Shown piece after piece: positions 8,827 to 18,226 of a stretch of 47,102 nt of DNA; the stretch's first letter is position 1, and each line of letters begins with the position of its first letter. The DNA is from Methylomonas rivi (GTDB taxonomy: Bacteria > Pseudomonadota > Gammaproteobacteria > Methylococcales > Methylomonadaceae): positions 1 through 47,102 of the forward strand of contig NZ_JANIBK010000020.1 in assembly GCF_024505165.1 (NCBI RefSeq), read 5' to 3'. The notes under the pieces were generated by a model that did not search any database, was not told the DNA's origin, and was given only the letters and a program-made list of their open reading frames with translations. Position numbers and translations under genes: made by a program.

Positions 8827-9213
8827 TCATTTATCCGTCAGCGGCAGTACATTCACCTCGCCTTTAGCCTGATGCCGGTCATAACTATGGATAGCCTGGC
8901 CGTAAGCGGTGTCGACATACTCGACATTCCATGGCACAACCGTTTCATTACCGGCATGGGCATAACTATGAATGGCCGGTCCATAAGCCTGACTGACATA
9001 GATCAGTTCCGGTTTAACGGACACTTTTCCGGTTATGCTGCTTTCGTAACTGTAAATACTGGGACCGGCCGCCCGGGATTGGTAAATCAGGTTCGCGTTT
9101 TGCCCTTGGCTGGTTTTTTCGGCCGCTCCGGCATTAACCGGGGCAAAACCAACAATTATCGCGACCGCGGCAATGGATAAATATGCCGATGTTTTTATGT
9201 TTTGCGTGTTCAT
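8827..9213 (-). CDS. Exported protein with three AYGPAIHSY repeats, family unknown
   Basis: 128 residues from the ATG at 9213, chosen over upstream alternative codons because it has an AGAGGAGAG ribosome site and opens with a signal peptide (about residues 1-31, ending GAA). The mature part is almost entirely three repeats of 27-28 residues beginning at about 42, 70 and 97, with the core [LV]xYxxxAxGxxIxSY (AAGPSIYSY, AYGPAIHSY, AYGQAIHSY). It has no Cys, so no disulfides; the conserved Tyr and two His might bind metal or stack aromatics. I do not recognise the family. It lies 220 bases beyond the last gene of the leftward nif operon. Confidence 0.7.
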   Translation of the reverse strand: MNTQNIKTSAYLSIAAVAIIVGFAPVNAGAAEKTSQGQNANLIYQSRAAGPSIYSYESSITGKVSVKPELIYVSQAYGPAIHSYAHAGNETVVPWNVEYVDTAYGQAIHSYDRHQAKGEVNVLPLTDK

Positions 9214-9236
9214 CGCAACTCTCCTCTTGGTCTTGT

Positions 9237-9267
9237 TATATGCGCTAATTAAGATTAACCGCATATA
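9237..9267. promoter_or_regulatory. Inverted repeat in the leader of the repeat-protein gene
   Basis: The 8-base arms tatatgcg (9237-9244) and cgcatata (9260-9267) flank an AT-rich 15-base centre, 24-54 bases before the ATG. The symmetry and AT content suggest an operator overlapping a promoter; no regulator can be named. Confidence 0.35.
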
Positions 9268-9434
9268 ATAAAGTTCAAGAAAAAGGCGATATTCGATAGA
9301 GGCGCACTGCCGCATGGCGGCGCTCAACTCTGTTGCGCAAATATTTCGGACGGGGACCGATACGCTCCCAGGGCCGGTATGAGCAAGGCTGCCTTGCTGC
9401 GCACATGCAAACAAACCGGCTCGGCCGAGTTGGC

Positions 9435-10397
9435 TTAAACGTTATACGGACTGGCGATCCAGTCCCTTAACACCGCCTCGTCGCGCTGCCCCAAGTAGGC
9501 GAAGTCGCCGGCGATATCTCGATAGACCGCTTCGGCGCAATGGGTGGAGACATGCTTGCCTTTGAGCATGTAAAAAAACCAGGCGAAAGGATAACCCGCC
9601 TGCCGATCGAAGCGGTTAAGCAAATTGCTGAGCGCACTGCCCTTTTTGCCGGAAAAATCTTCCAGGTGCGGCAAAATGTAATGCTGGGTGTTAATGATTT
9701 CCACGTTGACGATCTGCTCGCCGAAGCGGCCGGTATGCTGATAGGGGCGAATGATCCATTCGTCGGACAAGCGTTTTTTCAGGCCGGCGCTGCTTCTGTT
9801 CCAGTCGTCCATGAAGCGCTGCACCGGGTGTTCGCCGCGGTGGCGTTCGTTGATGACTTCCATGAACAGTTTGACGTCGGTTTTGCGCCGATAGGTGTAG
9901 CGCGAATGGCCGAAGCCGAAACTTTCGATGCAAAACGGCTGCAAGGGGTCGATAAACTCTTCCAAATCTTCCGGCGGCTGCATGGCGTTTACCAGCATGC
10001 GATCGGACACTTCGTGGGTTTTGTCGATTTCGATCAAAGTAAACTCTTCCGCCCGATCGCCGGTTTGCACCACGAAATACAGGGTTTTGCCGGTTTGCTT
10101 GGTGGCGATCAGTTGTTGTTCGACGGTGTAATCGATCAAGGTTTGCAGATTTTGCCCGCATTCCAGATAGGTGCGCTCCACCCATTCGATCAGATCGTTG
10201 GCAATCCGCTTGCCGTCCATACCGACTACCCCGCCCAGGCGATACCATTCTTCGCCGGTCAGGGCCAGTTGGATGGGGTAATCGGGCACCAGGCTTTGCA
10301 GTTGGCGCAACAATAAATCTTCGGTTTGGCCGGGAATGATTTTTTTACAGCATTCGGTAATGTCTTGTCCGGCAAGCACTAAACGAGATTCAGTCAT
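9435..10397 (-). CDS. Nif-operon protein of unknown function (320 aa)
   Basis: 320 residues, soluble, no signal peptide or membrane helix. I recognise no domain. Visible: a Cys pair in ITECCKKII near the N-terminus; acidic EPPEDLEEF-like segments; an aromatic-rich middle; a C-terminal half with QHYILPHLEDF and AWFFYMLKGKHVSTHCAEAVYRD. The ATG overlaps the end of the LRV gene (ATGACTGA), so the two are translationally coupled and probably act together. It is the last gene of the leftward nif operon, which suggests a role in nitrogenase maturation, electron supply or protection; that is inference from position only. Confidence 0.75.
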   Translation of the reverse strand: MTESRLVLAGQDITECCKKIIPGQTEDLLLRQLQSLVPDYPIQLALTGEEWYRLGGVVGMDGKRIANDLIEWVERTYLECGQNLQTLIDYTVEQQLIATKQTGKTLYFVVQTGDRAEEFTLIEIDKTHEVSDRMLVNAMQPPEDLEEFIDPLQPFCIESFGFGHSRYTYRRKTDVKLFMEVINERHRGEHPVQRFMDDWNRSSAGLKKRLSDEWIIRPYQHTGRFGEQIVNVEIINTQHYILPHLEDFSGKKGSALSNLLNRFDRQAGYPFAWFFYMLKGKHVSTHCAEAVYRDIAGDFAYLGQRDEAVLRDWIASPYNV

Positions 10398-11157
10398 GTT
10401 CGGAATCCGGGGCGTTGGTTGAATGAAGAAGACGCCGCTGCACCACTTCGCGCACGTCGGGTTCGGGATCGTCGATTAATACGGCGAGGCTTTTGGGATC
10501 GACTTTCAAGGCGGCCGTATAGCGCACCACCCAGTCCTTATCGCCAAGCAGCGCCACCGCATCTTCGGGCGGCAAACGCTCGGCGACGATACGCCGGACG
10601 TCGGCGGACGGGTCGTCGACCATCAACCCCAAGCTCACCTCCGGCAGACGCCCGGCCACGATTTTGCGCACCTGCACATCGTCGTCCTTGATAAAACGGA
10701 ACAGCCGCCCCGCCGGCAAGCGCTTGGCCACCATCAGGCGCACTATGTAATCCGGATCGTTGGCCAAGGCTTCCAGGTGTTCCGGATCGATACGGTCGGC
10801 CACGGTCATGCGCACTTCCCGGTCCGGATCGTTGATCAAATGCAGCAATTGCGAGGACGGCAGGCGATAGGCTACCGCCCGCCTCACCACTTCGTCTTCG
10901 TCGTTAATCAGGGGATGCAAGGCTTTTTGCGGCGCGTAGCGCACGGCGATGGCGCGCCGCTCCCAAAATTTGTCTTGCAAATATAAAACGGCATAGGCCG
11001 GGTTGACGCGGAAGAAACGGTCGATTTGACGGCCGCTGGCGACAAACACGCACGTATCTCCGGGCATGCACCGGCCCATCAGCAAGGTTTTATTTCGGAA
11101 AGGGCACAGGCTGCAATCGGCCAGCGGCGGCGAAACGGATTCGATGGGCTCAACCAT
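10390..11157 (-). CDS. 4Fe-4S leucine-rich-repeat-variant (LRV) protein
   Basis: 255 residues. An N-terminal four-Cys cluster (C15, C18, C30, C36; DCSLC...GRCMPGDTC) is followed by about seven 24-residue LRV repeats of the form DPDxxVRxxVAxRLPxxxLxxLxxD, giving a curved alpha-helical solenoid. This matches the iron-sulfur LRV protein of Azotobacter vinelandii, whose gene also lies in the nif region (recalled). Its biochemical role is unresolved; partner binding or redox sensing is plausible. It overlaps the 320-aa gene downstream and follows the DUF6129 gene by 8 bases. Confidence 0.88.
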   Translation of the reverse strand: MVEPIESVSPPLADCSLCPFRNKTLLMGRCMPGDTCVFVASGRQIDRFFRVNPAYAVLYLQDKFWERRAIAVRYAPQKALHPLINDEDEVVRRAVAYRLPSSQLLHLINDPDREVRMTVADRIDPEHLEALANDPDYIVRLMVAKRLPAGRLFRFIKDDDVQVRKIVAGRLPEVSLGLMVDDPSADVRRIVAERLPPEDAVALLGDKDWVVRYTAALKVDPKSLAVLIDDPEPDVREVVQRRLLHSTNAPDSEHD

Positions 11158-11165
11158 GGACCAAC

Positions 11166-11432
11166 CTAGTCTTCGATGATTTCGGCGATCACAATGCCTG
11201 TCGCATGCTCATAGTTGTTGGTCAGGCACAGGCAATGATCCCGGCCGTCGACCAGATAAAGATTAAAACCTTCGCCTTCCAGCACCGGCGCTTGCGTGGG
11301 TATGTCGTCTTCCATGCAGTAAGTAAAATGGATACCGGGATATTCGCTCCTGAGCGCCGATACCACCGTTTCGCTCAAGGCCTGGGTACGGATGGCGGAG
11401 GCAATGCGTTGCACTTGTTCCGAGCTGATCAT
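11166..11432 (-). CDS. DUF6129 family small nif-associated protein
   Basis: 88 residues, acidic, soluble. Key segments are ALSETVVSALRSEYPGIHF, YCMEDDIP and FNLYLVDGRDHCLCLTNN, then a C-terminal strand-like VIAEIIED. These resemble the DUF6129 family, which I recall from nif clusters of gammaproteobacteria; function unknown. It sits between the ferredoxin (73 bases upstream) and the LRV gene (8 bases downstream) in the same direction. Confidence 0.65.
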   Translation of the reverse strand: MISSEQVQRIASAIRTQALSETVVSALRSEYPGIHFTYCMEDDIPTQAPVLEGEGFNLYLVDGRDHCLCLTNNYEHATGIVIAEIIED

Positions 11433-11505
11433 GACGATGCGTCCTTAAGACTTGGAGGAGAGAATTGGGCGAAACAGGCGGCGGCCCGTTTCGCGCCGCC
11501 GTTAA

Positions 11506-11706
11506 TCAAGCCACCAACGGTAATATGCAATTATCGATGGGGCAAACTTTCACACATTGCGGCACGTCGTAATCGCCGTTGCATTCGGTGCAGGTTTTCT
11601 TACTGATCTCGAAAACCACCGCCCCTTCCTTGATCGAGTCGGTCGGGCAAACGGGTTTACAATCGCCGCAGGAAATACATTCTTCGGCAACGATATATAA
11701 GGCCAT
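11506..11706 (-). CDS. 2[4Fe-4S] ferredoxin, FdxN-like
   Basis: 66 residues from the ATG at 11706, five bases after the nifT stop. Two cluster motifs: C10, C13, C16, C20 (CISCGDCKPVCP), and C39, C42, C51, C55 (CTECN...CVKVCP), the longer spacing in the second being typical of nif-linked low-potential ferredoxins. It is a candidate electron donor to NifH or to NifB-type chemistry. A longer upstream frame overlaps nifT and is not credible as the start. Confidence 0.9.
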   Translation of the reverse strand: MALYIVAEECISCGDCKPVCPTDSIKEGAVVFEISKKTCTECNGDYDVPQCVKVCPIDNCILPLVA

Positions 11707-11711
11707 GGCGG

Positions 11712-11933
11712 TTACCCCTCGGCTAAACGTTTCGCTTGCAGGGTGGTAGGAATCTTGGGCGCGGGCTCCATGGGCTCGAAGTAATACTTGGAACCGTCGC
11801 CTAATACCACTTCCCCGCCCCATTTTTCCGGGCTATCGAATTCAATCGTTTCGATGGTTTCTTCCAAATCTTTTTTGGCGACGTAGAACAGCAATTTACC
11901 GTCTTCGCGTTTTCTGAGCATGACGCTGGGCAT
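11712..11933 (-). CDS. nifT: Nitrogen fixation protein NifT/FixU
   Basis: 73 residues, the normal NifT size. Recognisable segments are MPSVMLRKREDGKLLFYVAK, EKWGGEVVLGDGSKYY and a C-terminal P-x-T-L-x-A-K-R-L. NifT follows nifHDK in many diazotrophs and has no demonstrated essential role. Here it is separated from nifK by a palindromic repeat and is followed after five bases by the ferredoxin gene. Confidence 0.93.
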   Translation of the reverse strand: MPSVMLRKREDGKLLFYVAKKDLEETIETIEFDSPEKWGGEVVLGDGSKYYFEPMEPAPKIPTTLQAKRLAEG

Positions 11934-11951
11934 CGGGATTCTCCAGACAAG

Positions 11952-12050
11952 TGTAGGTCGGGTTAGGCGTTTAGCCGTAACCCGACGCGTAGGCTTTGAA
12001 ATGTCGGGTTACGCTTCGCTTTTATGCCCGAAGGGTAAACCCGACCTACA
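11952..12050. repeat. REP-like palindromic element between nifK and nifT
   Basis: A 99-bp element with perfect 13-base ends tgtaggtcgggtt (11952-11964) and aacccgacctaca (12038-12050). The inside holds further gggtt/aaccc pairings and the core acgcttcgctttta...cccgaagggt. It fills almost the whole gap and ends one base before the nifK stop codon. The nifD-nifH gap holds a second copy with ttgggtt in place of tcgggtt. Confidence 0.85.
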
Positions 12051-12051
12051 T

Positions 12052-13623
12052 TTAACGAATCAAATCGTAGTTGTAGTCGGTGGTTCCCATACCTTTGGTT
12101 TCCTTATCCAACTGTTCCAACAAGGCGTTGACTATGGTGGTCAGCATATACATACCGCCTTCGTAACCCAGAGTAGTCATCCGGTGCAGATGGTGACGAT
12201 CGAAGATGGGGAAACCGATACGGATCAACGGCACTTCGAACTCTTCGCCTTTGTAGAAGGTGTCGCGTTGGATAAATTTGCCGTAGGAGTTGCCGATCAT
12301 GAAGTCCGGTTTATTGGTGAACATCAAGGAACGGAAGTGCCACAAATCCTTGCCGATATGTACGGTAGCGCTTTGGCCGTAAGGAGAGGCTTTCAACACT
12401 TCTTCAACGGCTTTTTTATAACGTTTGTTCGCGTGGTTGACTAACACATCGGTGACTTCCGCGCCCATTTCCAACAGGAATTTAGTCATACCCAAAGCGA
12501 AGTCGGCGTCGCCGTACAAGGCAAATTTTTTGCCGTGCAGCCAAGCGTGGGAGTCGGTCATCATGTCGACATAACGGCCGCGTTCGACTTCCAGCGATTT
12601 TGGAATAGGTTTGCCGGTCAATTCGGAAATTTTCATCAGGAACTGGTCGGTCCACTCCAGGCCCATCGGAATGTTCAGCTTAGGCGCGTCGTGTTTCCAG
12701 GTGTTTTCGACGAATTTTTTGGTTTTTTCCAATTGCCAAGGTTGCAGTAATACGGTGGTAATCGCGTTAGGCGCATCCTTAACTTCATCGATAGTCGTGC
12801 CGCCGGCATACATGTTGAAATGACCGTCGGCCGGGGTATCCAGCACTTCGGTAGGATCGCTCAACAAGGTATGTTCGACACCCATTTCGTTCAACATCCG
12901 GTGAATAACGCGGAAGTTGCCCAAATAGGTTTCAAAGCCGGGAACCAAGTTGATTTTGCCGTTGGAACCTACTTCCTTGCCTTCCATGTAGTTCAGCGTG
13001 AAGTAACGGGCAATACCTTCGAACATATTGTCCCAACCGGTGGTATGGCTACCGACGAAGCTTGGGGTATGCGCGAACGGAACGGGATAATCCTGATCGA
13101 TATGGCCTTCTTTTTTGGCGTTGTTGATGAACGCGTTCAAGTCGTCGCCGATCACTTCCGCCATACAAGTGGTCGATACCGCGATCATGGTGGGTTTGTA
13201 CAAGGCTTTGGCGTTTTCCAAACCGGCAAACATGTTTTTCTGTCCGCCGAATACCGCCGCGTCTTCGGTCATGGAATCGGAAACGCAAGAGATAGGCTCT
13301 TTAAAATGACGGTTGAAGTAAGTGCGGAAGTAAGCCACGCAACCTTGCGAACCGTGCACGTAAGGCATGGTTTTTTCGAAACCCAGCGCGCAAAGCACCG
13401 CGCCCAGAGGTTGGCAGGCTTTAGCGGGATTGACGGTAATCGCTTCGCGTTGAAAGTTCAGTTCTTGGTATTCCTGGGTGGTGGTCCATTGGAATACTTC
13501 ATCTATGGTTTCTTGCGGATGACGTTCTTCGTATTCCGCACGCTTGTTAGCCAGATTTTCCTTGTACTCGTCGGTTCTGAATAAAGGATAGCTGGGTTGA
13601 ATATTGTCGACTTGTTGGCTCAT
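12052..13623 (-). CDS. nifK: Nitrogenase molybdenum-iron protein beta chain
   Basis: 523 residues, the same as the Azotobacter protein. The P-cluster ligands fall at exactly the family positions: C70 (KACQPLGA), C95 (HGSQGCVAYFR), C153 (STTCMAEVIGDDL), plus S188 (HTPSFVG). NifK pairs with NifD in the alpha2-beta2 MoFe protein that reduces N2. It is second-last of the structural genes and is flanked on both sides by palindromic repeat elements, which may fold in the message. Confidence 0.98.
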   Translation of the reverse strand: MSQQVDNIQPSYPLFRTDEYKENLANKRAEYEERHPQETIDEVFQWTTTQEYQELNFQREAITVNPAKACQPLGAVLCALGFEKTMPYVHGSQGCVAYFRTYFNRHFKEPISCVSDSMTEDAAVFGGQKNMFAGLENAKALYKPTMIAVSTTCMAEVIGDDLNAFINNAKKEGHIDQDYPVPFAHTPSFVGSHTTGWDNMFEGIARYFTLNYMEGKEVGSNGKINLVPGFETYLGNFRVIHRMLNEMGVEHTLLSDPTEVLDTPADGHFNMYAGGTTIDEVKDAPNAITTVLLQPWQLEKTKKFVENTWKHDAPKLNIPMGLEWTDQFLMKISELTGKPIPKSLEVERGRYVDMMTDSHAWLHGKKFALYGDADFALGMTKFLLEMGAEVTDVLVNHANKRYKKAVEEVLKASPYGQSATVHIGKDLWHFRSLMFTNKPDFMIGNSYGKFIQRDTFYKGEEFEVPLIRIGFPIFDRHHLHRMTTLGYEGGMYMLTTIVNALLEQLDKETKGMGTTDYNYDLIR

Positions 13624-13709
13624 GATAATCTCCTAACGCGCCACTAATCTGTGGACCGGCGTTGAATGGATTGTGCCGGGACTGTAATCCCGACCGATAT
13701 TTGACCCCT

Positions 13710-13771
13710 GTAGGGTGGGCAAACTTGCCCACCTGTCCGGGAATTAAGGCGGGCAAATTTGCCCGCCCTAC
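13710..13771. repeat. Paired palindromic repeat between nifD and nifK
   Basis: Two hairpin units face each other: gtgggcaaacttgcccac and ggcgggcaaatttgcccgcc. The whole unit has outer arms gtagggtgggcaa (13710-13722) and ttgcccgccctac (13759-13771) with one mismatch, so it can also fold as one long stem. It ends three bases from the nifD stop. The sequence family differs from the elements in the two neighbouring gaps. Confidence 0.8.
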
Positions 13772-13774
13772 GGA

Positions 13775-15256
13775 TTACGCAACCGCTTTAACCGGTTCGC
13801 TCTCGGTAGCCTCGGTTTTCCAAGGCGCTTTAAAGCTTTTCCAGCAAGGGTTGTTAATGGTCATGTCCATATCGCGGGCAAAAATGGCAAAGCCGTCATA
13901 GCCGTGGTAAGGACCGGAATAATCCCAGGAGTGCATTTGACGGAACGGCACGCCCATTTTTTGGAAAATATATTTTTCCTTAATACCGGAACCGACCAAA
14001 TCGGGCTGCACTTTTTTGACGAACTCTTCGAATTCGTAGCCGGTGACGTCGTCGTACAGCAGGGTTGCGTTGCCCATTTCCTTGATGGTACGGTCGTAAT
14101 CGTCGTTGTGACCGAACTCGTAACCGGTACCGACCACTTCCATGCCCAAATCCTCATAGGCACCGATGACGTGGCGCGGACGCAAGCCGCCGATGTACAA
14201 CATCACGCGTTTGCCTTCCAGGCGGGGCTTGTATTTAGCGATAACCGCATCGTATTCCGCTTTGTAACGGGCGATAACGCGTTCGGCGCCTTCCTTGATG
14301 GTGTCGTCGAAATGCTCGGCGATTCTGCGCAACGATTCGGCGATTTTGGTCGGGCCGAAGAAGTTGTATTCGATCCAGGGGATGGAATATTTTTCTTCCA
14401 TGTGGCGGGCGATGTAGTTCATCGAACGGTAGCAGTGAATCAGGTTCAATTTCACTTTCGGGGTTTTTTCGATCTCGGCAATGGTGCCGTCGCCGGACCA
14501 TTGGGCGACCACGCGCAAACCCATTTCTTCCAACAAGGTACGCGATGCCCAGGCGTCGCCGCCGATGTTGTAGTCGCCGATCACGGCCACGTCGTAAGGC
14601 GTGGTCGGAAAGCTGTCGTCGCCGTCGCGGTTTTCCAATACCCAGTCGCGAATCGCGTCGTTGGCGATATGGTGGCCCAAGGATTGCGATACGCCGCGGA
14701 AACCTTCGCAACGCACAGGCACGATGGTTTTACCGTGTTCCTTGTGTTTGACTTTGGAAACCGCTTCGATGTCGTCGCCGATCAAACCGATCGGGCACTC
14801 GGATTGAATCGAGATACCTTTGTTCAGCGGGAACAAGGTTTCGATTTCGTCGATGCACTTGGCCAGCTTTTTGTCGCCGCCGAAAACGATGTCTTTCTCG
14901 GTAAAATCCGAGGTAAAGTTCATGGTACCGAAGGTGTTGACGCCCGTGGTACCTACATAATAGTTACGGCGGCCGGCGCGGGAATATTGTCCGCAACCGA
15001 CAGGGCCGTGGGAAATATGGATCATGTCCTTGATAGGACCCCAAACCACCCCTTTGGAACCGGCATACGCACAACCGCGAATGGTCATCACGCCCGGTAG
15101 GGATTTACGGTTGGAGGTAATACATTTATTCGATTTTTCCAAACTTTGATCGTTAATGGCCAAGTGTTTGGCGCGATCTTTTTTAGCTTTTTCGGGATAG
15201 ACTTCCAGCACTTCTTGAATAAGCGCTTCGGTCTCTTCTCTTGTCATGGCAGCCAT
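13775..15256 (-). CDS. nifD: Nitrogenase molybdenum-iron protein alpha chain
   Basis: 493 residues from the ATG at 15256. A 12-codon longer frame opens with TTG; the ATG is preceded by GGAGG, and only this start puts the residues at the reference numbers: P-cluster C62, C88, C154; FeMo-cofactor ligands C275 (IHCYRSMNY) and H442 (QMHSWDYSG); active-site V70, R96 and H195. All are intact, so the enzyme should be a functional molybdenum nitrogenase. It pairs with NifK. Confidence 0.98.
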   Translation of the reverse strand: MAAMTREETEALIQEVLEVYPEKAKKDRAKHLAINDQSLEKSNKCITSNRKSLPGVMTIRGCAYAGSKGVVWGPIKDMIHISHGPVGCGQYSRAGRRNYYVGTTGVNTFGTMNFTSDFTEKDIVFGGDKKLAKCIDEIETLFPLNKGISIQSECPIGLIGDDIEAVSKVKHKEHGKTIVPVRCEGFRGVSQSLGHHIANDAIRDWVLENRDGDDSFPTTPYDVAVIGDYNIGGDAWASRTLLEEMGLRVVAQWSGDGTIAEIEKTPKVKLNLIHCYRSMNYIARHMEEKYSIPWIEYNFFGPTKIAESLRRIAEHFDDTIKEGAERVIARYKAEYDAVIAKYKPRLEGKRVMLYIGGLRPRHVIGAYEDLGMEVVGTGYEFGHNDDYDRTIKEMGNATLLYDDVTGYEFEEFVKKVQPDLVGSGIKEKYIFQKMGVPFRQMHSWDYSGPYHGYDGFAIFARDMDMTINNPCWKSFKAPWKTEATESEPVKAVA

Positions 15257-15317
15257 GATGTCATCCTCCAGCGGCCGTGGGTAATCTCCCAACTGACCTC
15301 GATTAGGAACTATAAAA

Positions 15318-15422
15318 TGTAGGTTGGGTTAGGCGCCAGCCGTAACCCAACACGTTGGCTATGCAATGTTGGGTTGGGTTACGCTTCGCTTTTATGCCCG
15401 AAGGGTAAACCCAACCCGCACA
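15318..15422. repeat. REP-like palindromic element between nifH and nifD
   Basis: A 105-bp relative of the element in the nifK-nifT gap. The left end is tgtaggttgggtt (15318-15330), the right end aacccaacccgcaca (15408-15422), and the inside contains gggttacgcttcgctttta and cccgaagggt identically to the other copy. It ends four bases from the nifH stop codon, so in the transcript it forms the immediate 3' hairpin of nifH. Confidence 0.85.
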
Positions 15423-15425
15423 GTG

Positions 15426-16385
<960 letters not shown>

Positions 16386-16468
16386 TTACAAGCTATTGAT
16401 TTTTTTATATTTAATACAAAACAACCTACAGACCGCCCTAGTGACATAACCAACAAATTGTTTGTCGA

Positions 16469-16484
16469 TGTTATGTAACCAACA
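16469..16484. promoter_or_regulatory. NifA upstream activator site for the nifH operon
   Basis: TGT-N10-ACA (tgttatgtaaccaaca), the NifA consensus, centred about 130 bases upstream of the predicted start. It is the only exact match I found in this leader region. The AT-rich DNA between it and the promoter (16380-16430) could bend or bind IHF, but no site was proven. Confidence 0.8.
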
Positions 16485-16738
16485 GAAAAAATAAGGTTTT
16501 GACCCGCAAGAAGAATATCCGGTCAGAAAAATAGCCGGCCTGCTGCATGTGCCGCATATCGGCTTTATTATGGCTAGAAACCGGGTTAACCCAAGCTAAA
16601 TTGTAGAACTTCCAACTTGAGCAGACACGCCCCAAGGCACCATTGAGATGTCTTACATTGACGTGCGCATAACGATCCATAGGAGACAACCGACAGGGGT
16701 TATCCAATGACCGACCGGGGTGAGCCAATTGCCGACAG
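16485..16738. other. Intergenic stretch, no gene seen
   Basis: 254 bases between the NifA site and a REP copy. No reading frame resembles a protein and no RNA family is recognised. It contains a small ccggtcagaaaaatagccgg-type dyad near 16520-16540 only. Confidence 0.5.
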
Positions 16739-16768
16739 TAGGATGGGTAGAGCGAAGCGAAACCCATC
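16739..16768. repeat. REP copy on the left of the RAYT remnant
   Basis: taggatgggtagagcgaagc followed by gaaacccatc: imperfect palindrome. Its agcgaagcgaaaccc part matches agcgaagcgtaaccc of the nif-operon elements (reverse strand), linking them to one repeat family. A partner copy in opposite orientation lies at 17217-17249. Confidence 0.7.
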
Positions 16769-16792
16769 AATCGAAGCGCCGATAAACCCGAT

Positions 16793-17216
16793 ATGACAGA
16801 ATATCGCCGACATCGCCTCAAAGGCGGTTGTTATTTTTTCACCGTCAATTTGGCGGAACGAAACCGGACTTTGCTGACCGATAGGATTGAACTGCTTAGC
16901 GAATCTTTTCGAAACGTAAAAGAACAACACCCGTTTAATATCGACGCGATTGTTGTGTTACCGGAACATCTCCATACCATTTGGACTTTGCCGGAAGGTG
17001 ACGATGATTTTAGTTGTCGCTGGCGGCTCATTAAGACCCACTTTACTAAACAGGTCGAAAAAGGCGAACGAATTTCCAAAAGTCGTGAACGCAAACAGGA
17101 ACGCGGTATTTACCCAACGGGCACAAGTGGCAAAGACGGTTTTGGGAGCATCGAATTTGAAACGAGGACGACTTCGTCAAGCATGTCGACTATATTCATT
17201 ACAATCCATTGTTTTT
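16793..17216 (+). pseudogene. Broken REP-associated tyrosine transposase (RAYT, Y1/HUH family)
   Basis: The start MTEYRRHRLKGGCYFFTVNL, the HUH motif in VVLPEHLHTIWTLPEGDDDF, and ISKSRERKQERGI are typical of RAYT single-strand transposases. After RGI, a 17-base insertion (17111-17127) shifts the frame; skipping it restores WQRRFWEHRI, then a TGA at 17158-17160, then NEDDFVKHVDYIHYNPL, the normal C-terminal block. The end then runs into the flanking REP. Insertion plus stop mean the gene is dead. Flanking inverted REP copies are the expected genomic setting for a RAYT. A frame from there to 17336 (ending EFENYLASQYIRN) may be another gene scrap. Confidence 0.85.
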
Positions 17217-17249
17217 GATGGGTTTCGGCTAGCGCCTCTACCCATCCTA
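17217..17249. repeat. REP copy on the right of the RAYT remnant
   Basis: gatgggtttcgg...ctctacccatccta: the inverted counterpart of the copy at 16739-16768, so the two bracket the transposase as an inverted pair. Confidence 0.7.
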
Positions 17250-17339
17250 CCAGCTGCTTTACACCCAGAAGCCGACGATGCAGAATGGTTGGCCGAGTTT
17301 GAAAACTACCTCGCTAGCCAGTACATCAGGAACTAAACA

Positions 17340-18125
17340 ATGAGACTCAAGCAATATCAGGTTGATGCATTTGCCACACGTGTTTTCGAGGGTAACCCGG
17401 CAGCCGTGTGTCCGTTGGACCATTGGCTGGACGATAGCCTGCTCCAGGCGATTGCCAATGAAAATAATCTTTCCGAAACCGCTTTTTTCGTCCCTTCCGA
17501 AAATGGTTTTCATCTTCGATGGTTTACACCTATTGCTGAAGTCGACCTCTGCGGGCACGCTACACTAGCCGCAGCGCATGTTCTTTTTGACATTCTTGGT
17601 TACACCGGAAAGCAGATTACTTTTCAAACCAAGAGCGGAGAACTGGTTGTCGAGTCAAAAGACGGACTGTTGACGATGGATTTTCCTGCGCGACCACCGG
17701 TAATGAAGTCCATTCCCGATGCTTTGGCTGTCGGACTAGGCCGTCCACCTCTCGAAGTCTGGGCAGCAAACGATTACATCGCTGTTTTTGAGGATGAAGA
17801 CACCTTACACTCTATCAGTCCGGATTTCGCCAAGCTACAGGAGTTGGACCTGCGCGGAGTTATTGTTACCGCGCCGGGCACAGATGTTGATTTTGTAAGC
17901 CGTTTCTTCGCACCAAAAATTGGAATACCCGAGGACCCAGTAACGGGTGCTGCCCACTGCGAACTGACACCTTACTGGGCGCAGCGGCTAGGGAAGACTT
18001 CCTTCGAGGCGAGACAGGTTTCACCGAGAGGCGGGAGACTCTCATGCAAACTACAGGGCAACCGTGTGATTCTCTCCGGAAAGGCCGTCATTTTCATGAT
18101 TGGCGAAATCGACTTGGGTGATTAG
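17340..18125 (+). CDS. PhzF-family isomerase/epimerase-like protein
   Basis: 261 residues with the duplicated PhzF fold. The opening QYQVDAFATRVFEGNPAAVCPL, the catalytic Glu E46 in NNLSETAFF, the CGHATLAAAHVLF motif and DPVTGAAHCEL in the second half are hallmarks. PhzF itself isomerises an intermediate in phenazine synthesis; most homologues, including this one, have unknown substrates. It stands alone between the RAYT remnant and a palindromic repeat. Codon use is less GC-rich than its nif neighbours, which hints at separate acquisition. Confidence 0.9.
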   Translation: MRLKQYQVDAFATRVFEGNPAAVCPLDHWLDDSLLQAIANENNLSETAFFVPSENGFHLRWFTPIAEVDLCGHATLAAAHVLFDILGYTGKQITFQTKSGELVVESKDGLLTMDFPARPPVMKSIPDALAVGLGRPPLEVWAANDYIAVFEDEDTLHSISPDFAKLQELDLRGVIVTAPGTDVDFVSRFFAPKIGIPEDPVTGAAHCELTPYWAQRLGKTSFEARQVSPRGGRLSCKLQGNRVILSGKAVIFMIGEIDLGD

Positions 18126-18226
18126 GACGCGAGGCTAAAATGCCGTAATCCGACAGAGAGCAGTCAGATGTTCTGACGAAACTGAGCGGCTGCTACTGAC
18201 CAAACCAAGATATTCAAACCCGCAAA

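Noticed and set aside
9540-10316. 258-codon rightward frame opposite the 320-aa nif-operon gene
   Set aside because: No ribosome site or recognisable domain; the leftward gene overlaps the LRV gene in a coherent operon, which explains the locus better.
13904-15100. 398-codon rightward open frame opposite nifD
   Set aside because: It is the antisense shadow of a highly conserved gene; its product is His/Val/Phe-rich with no family features, and nifD residues are all in place.
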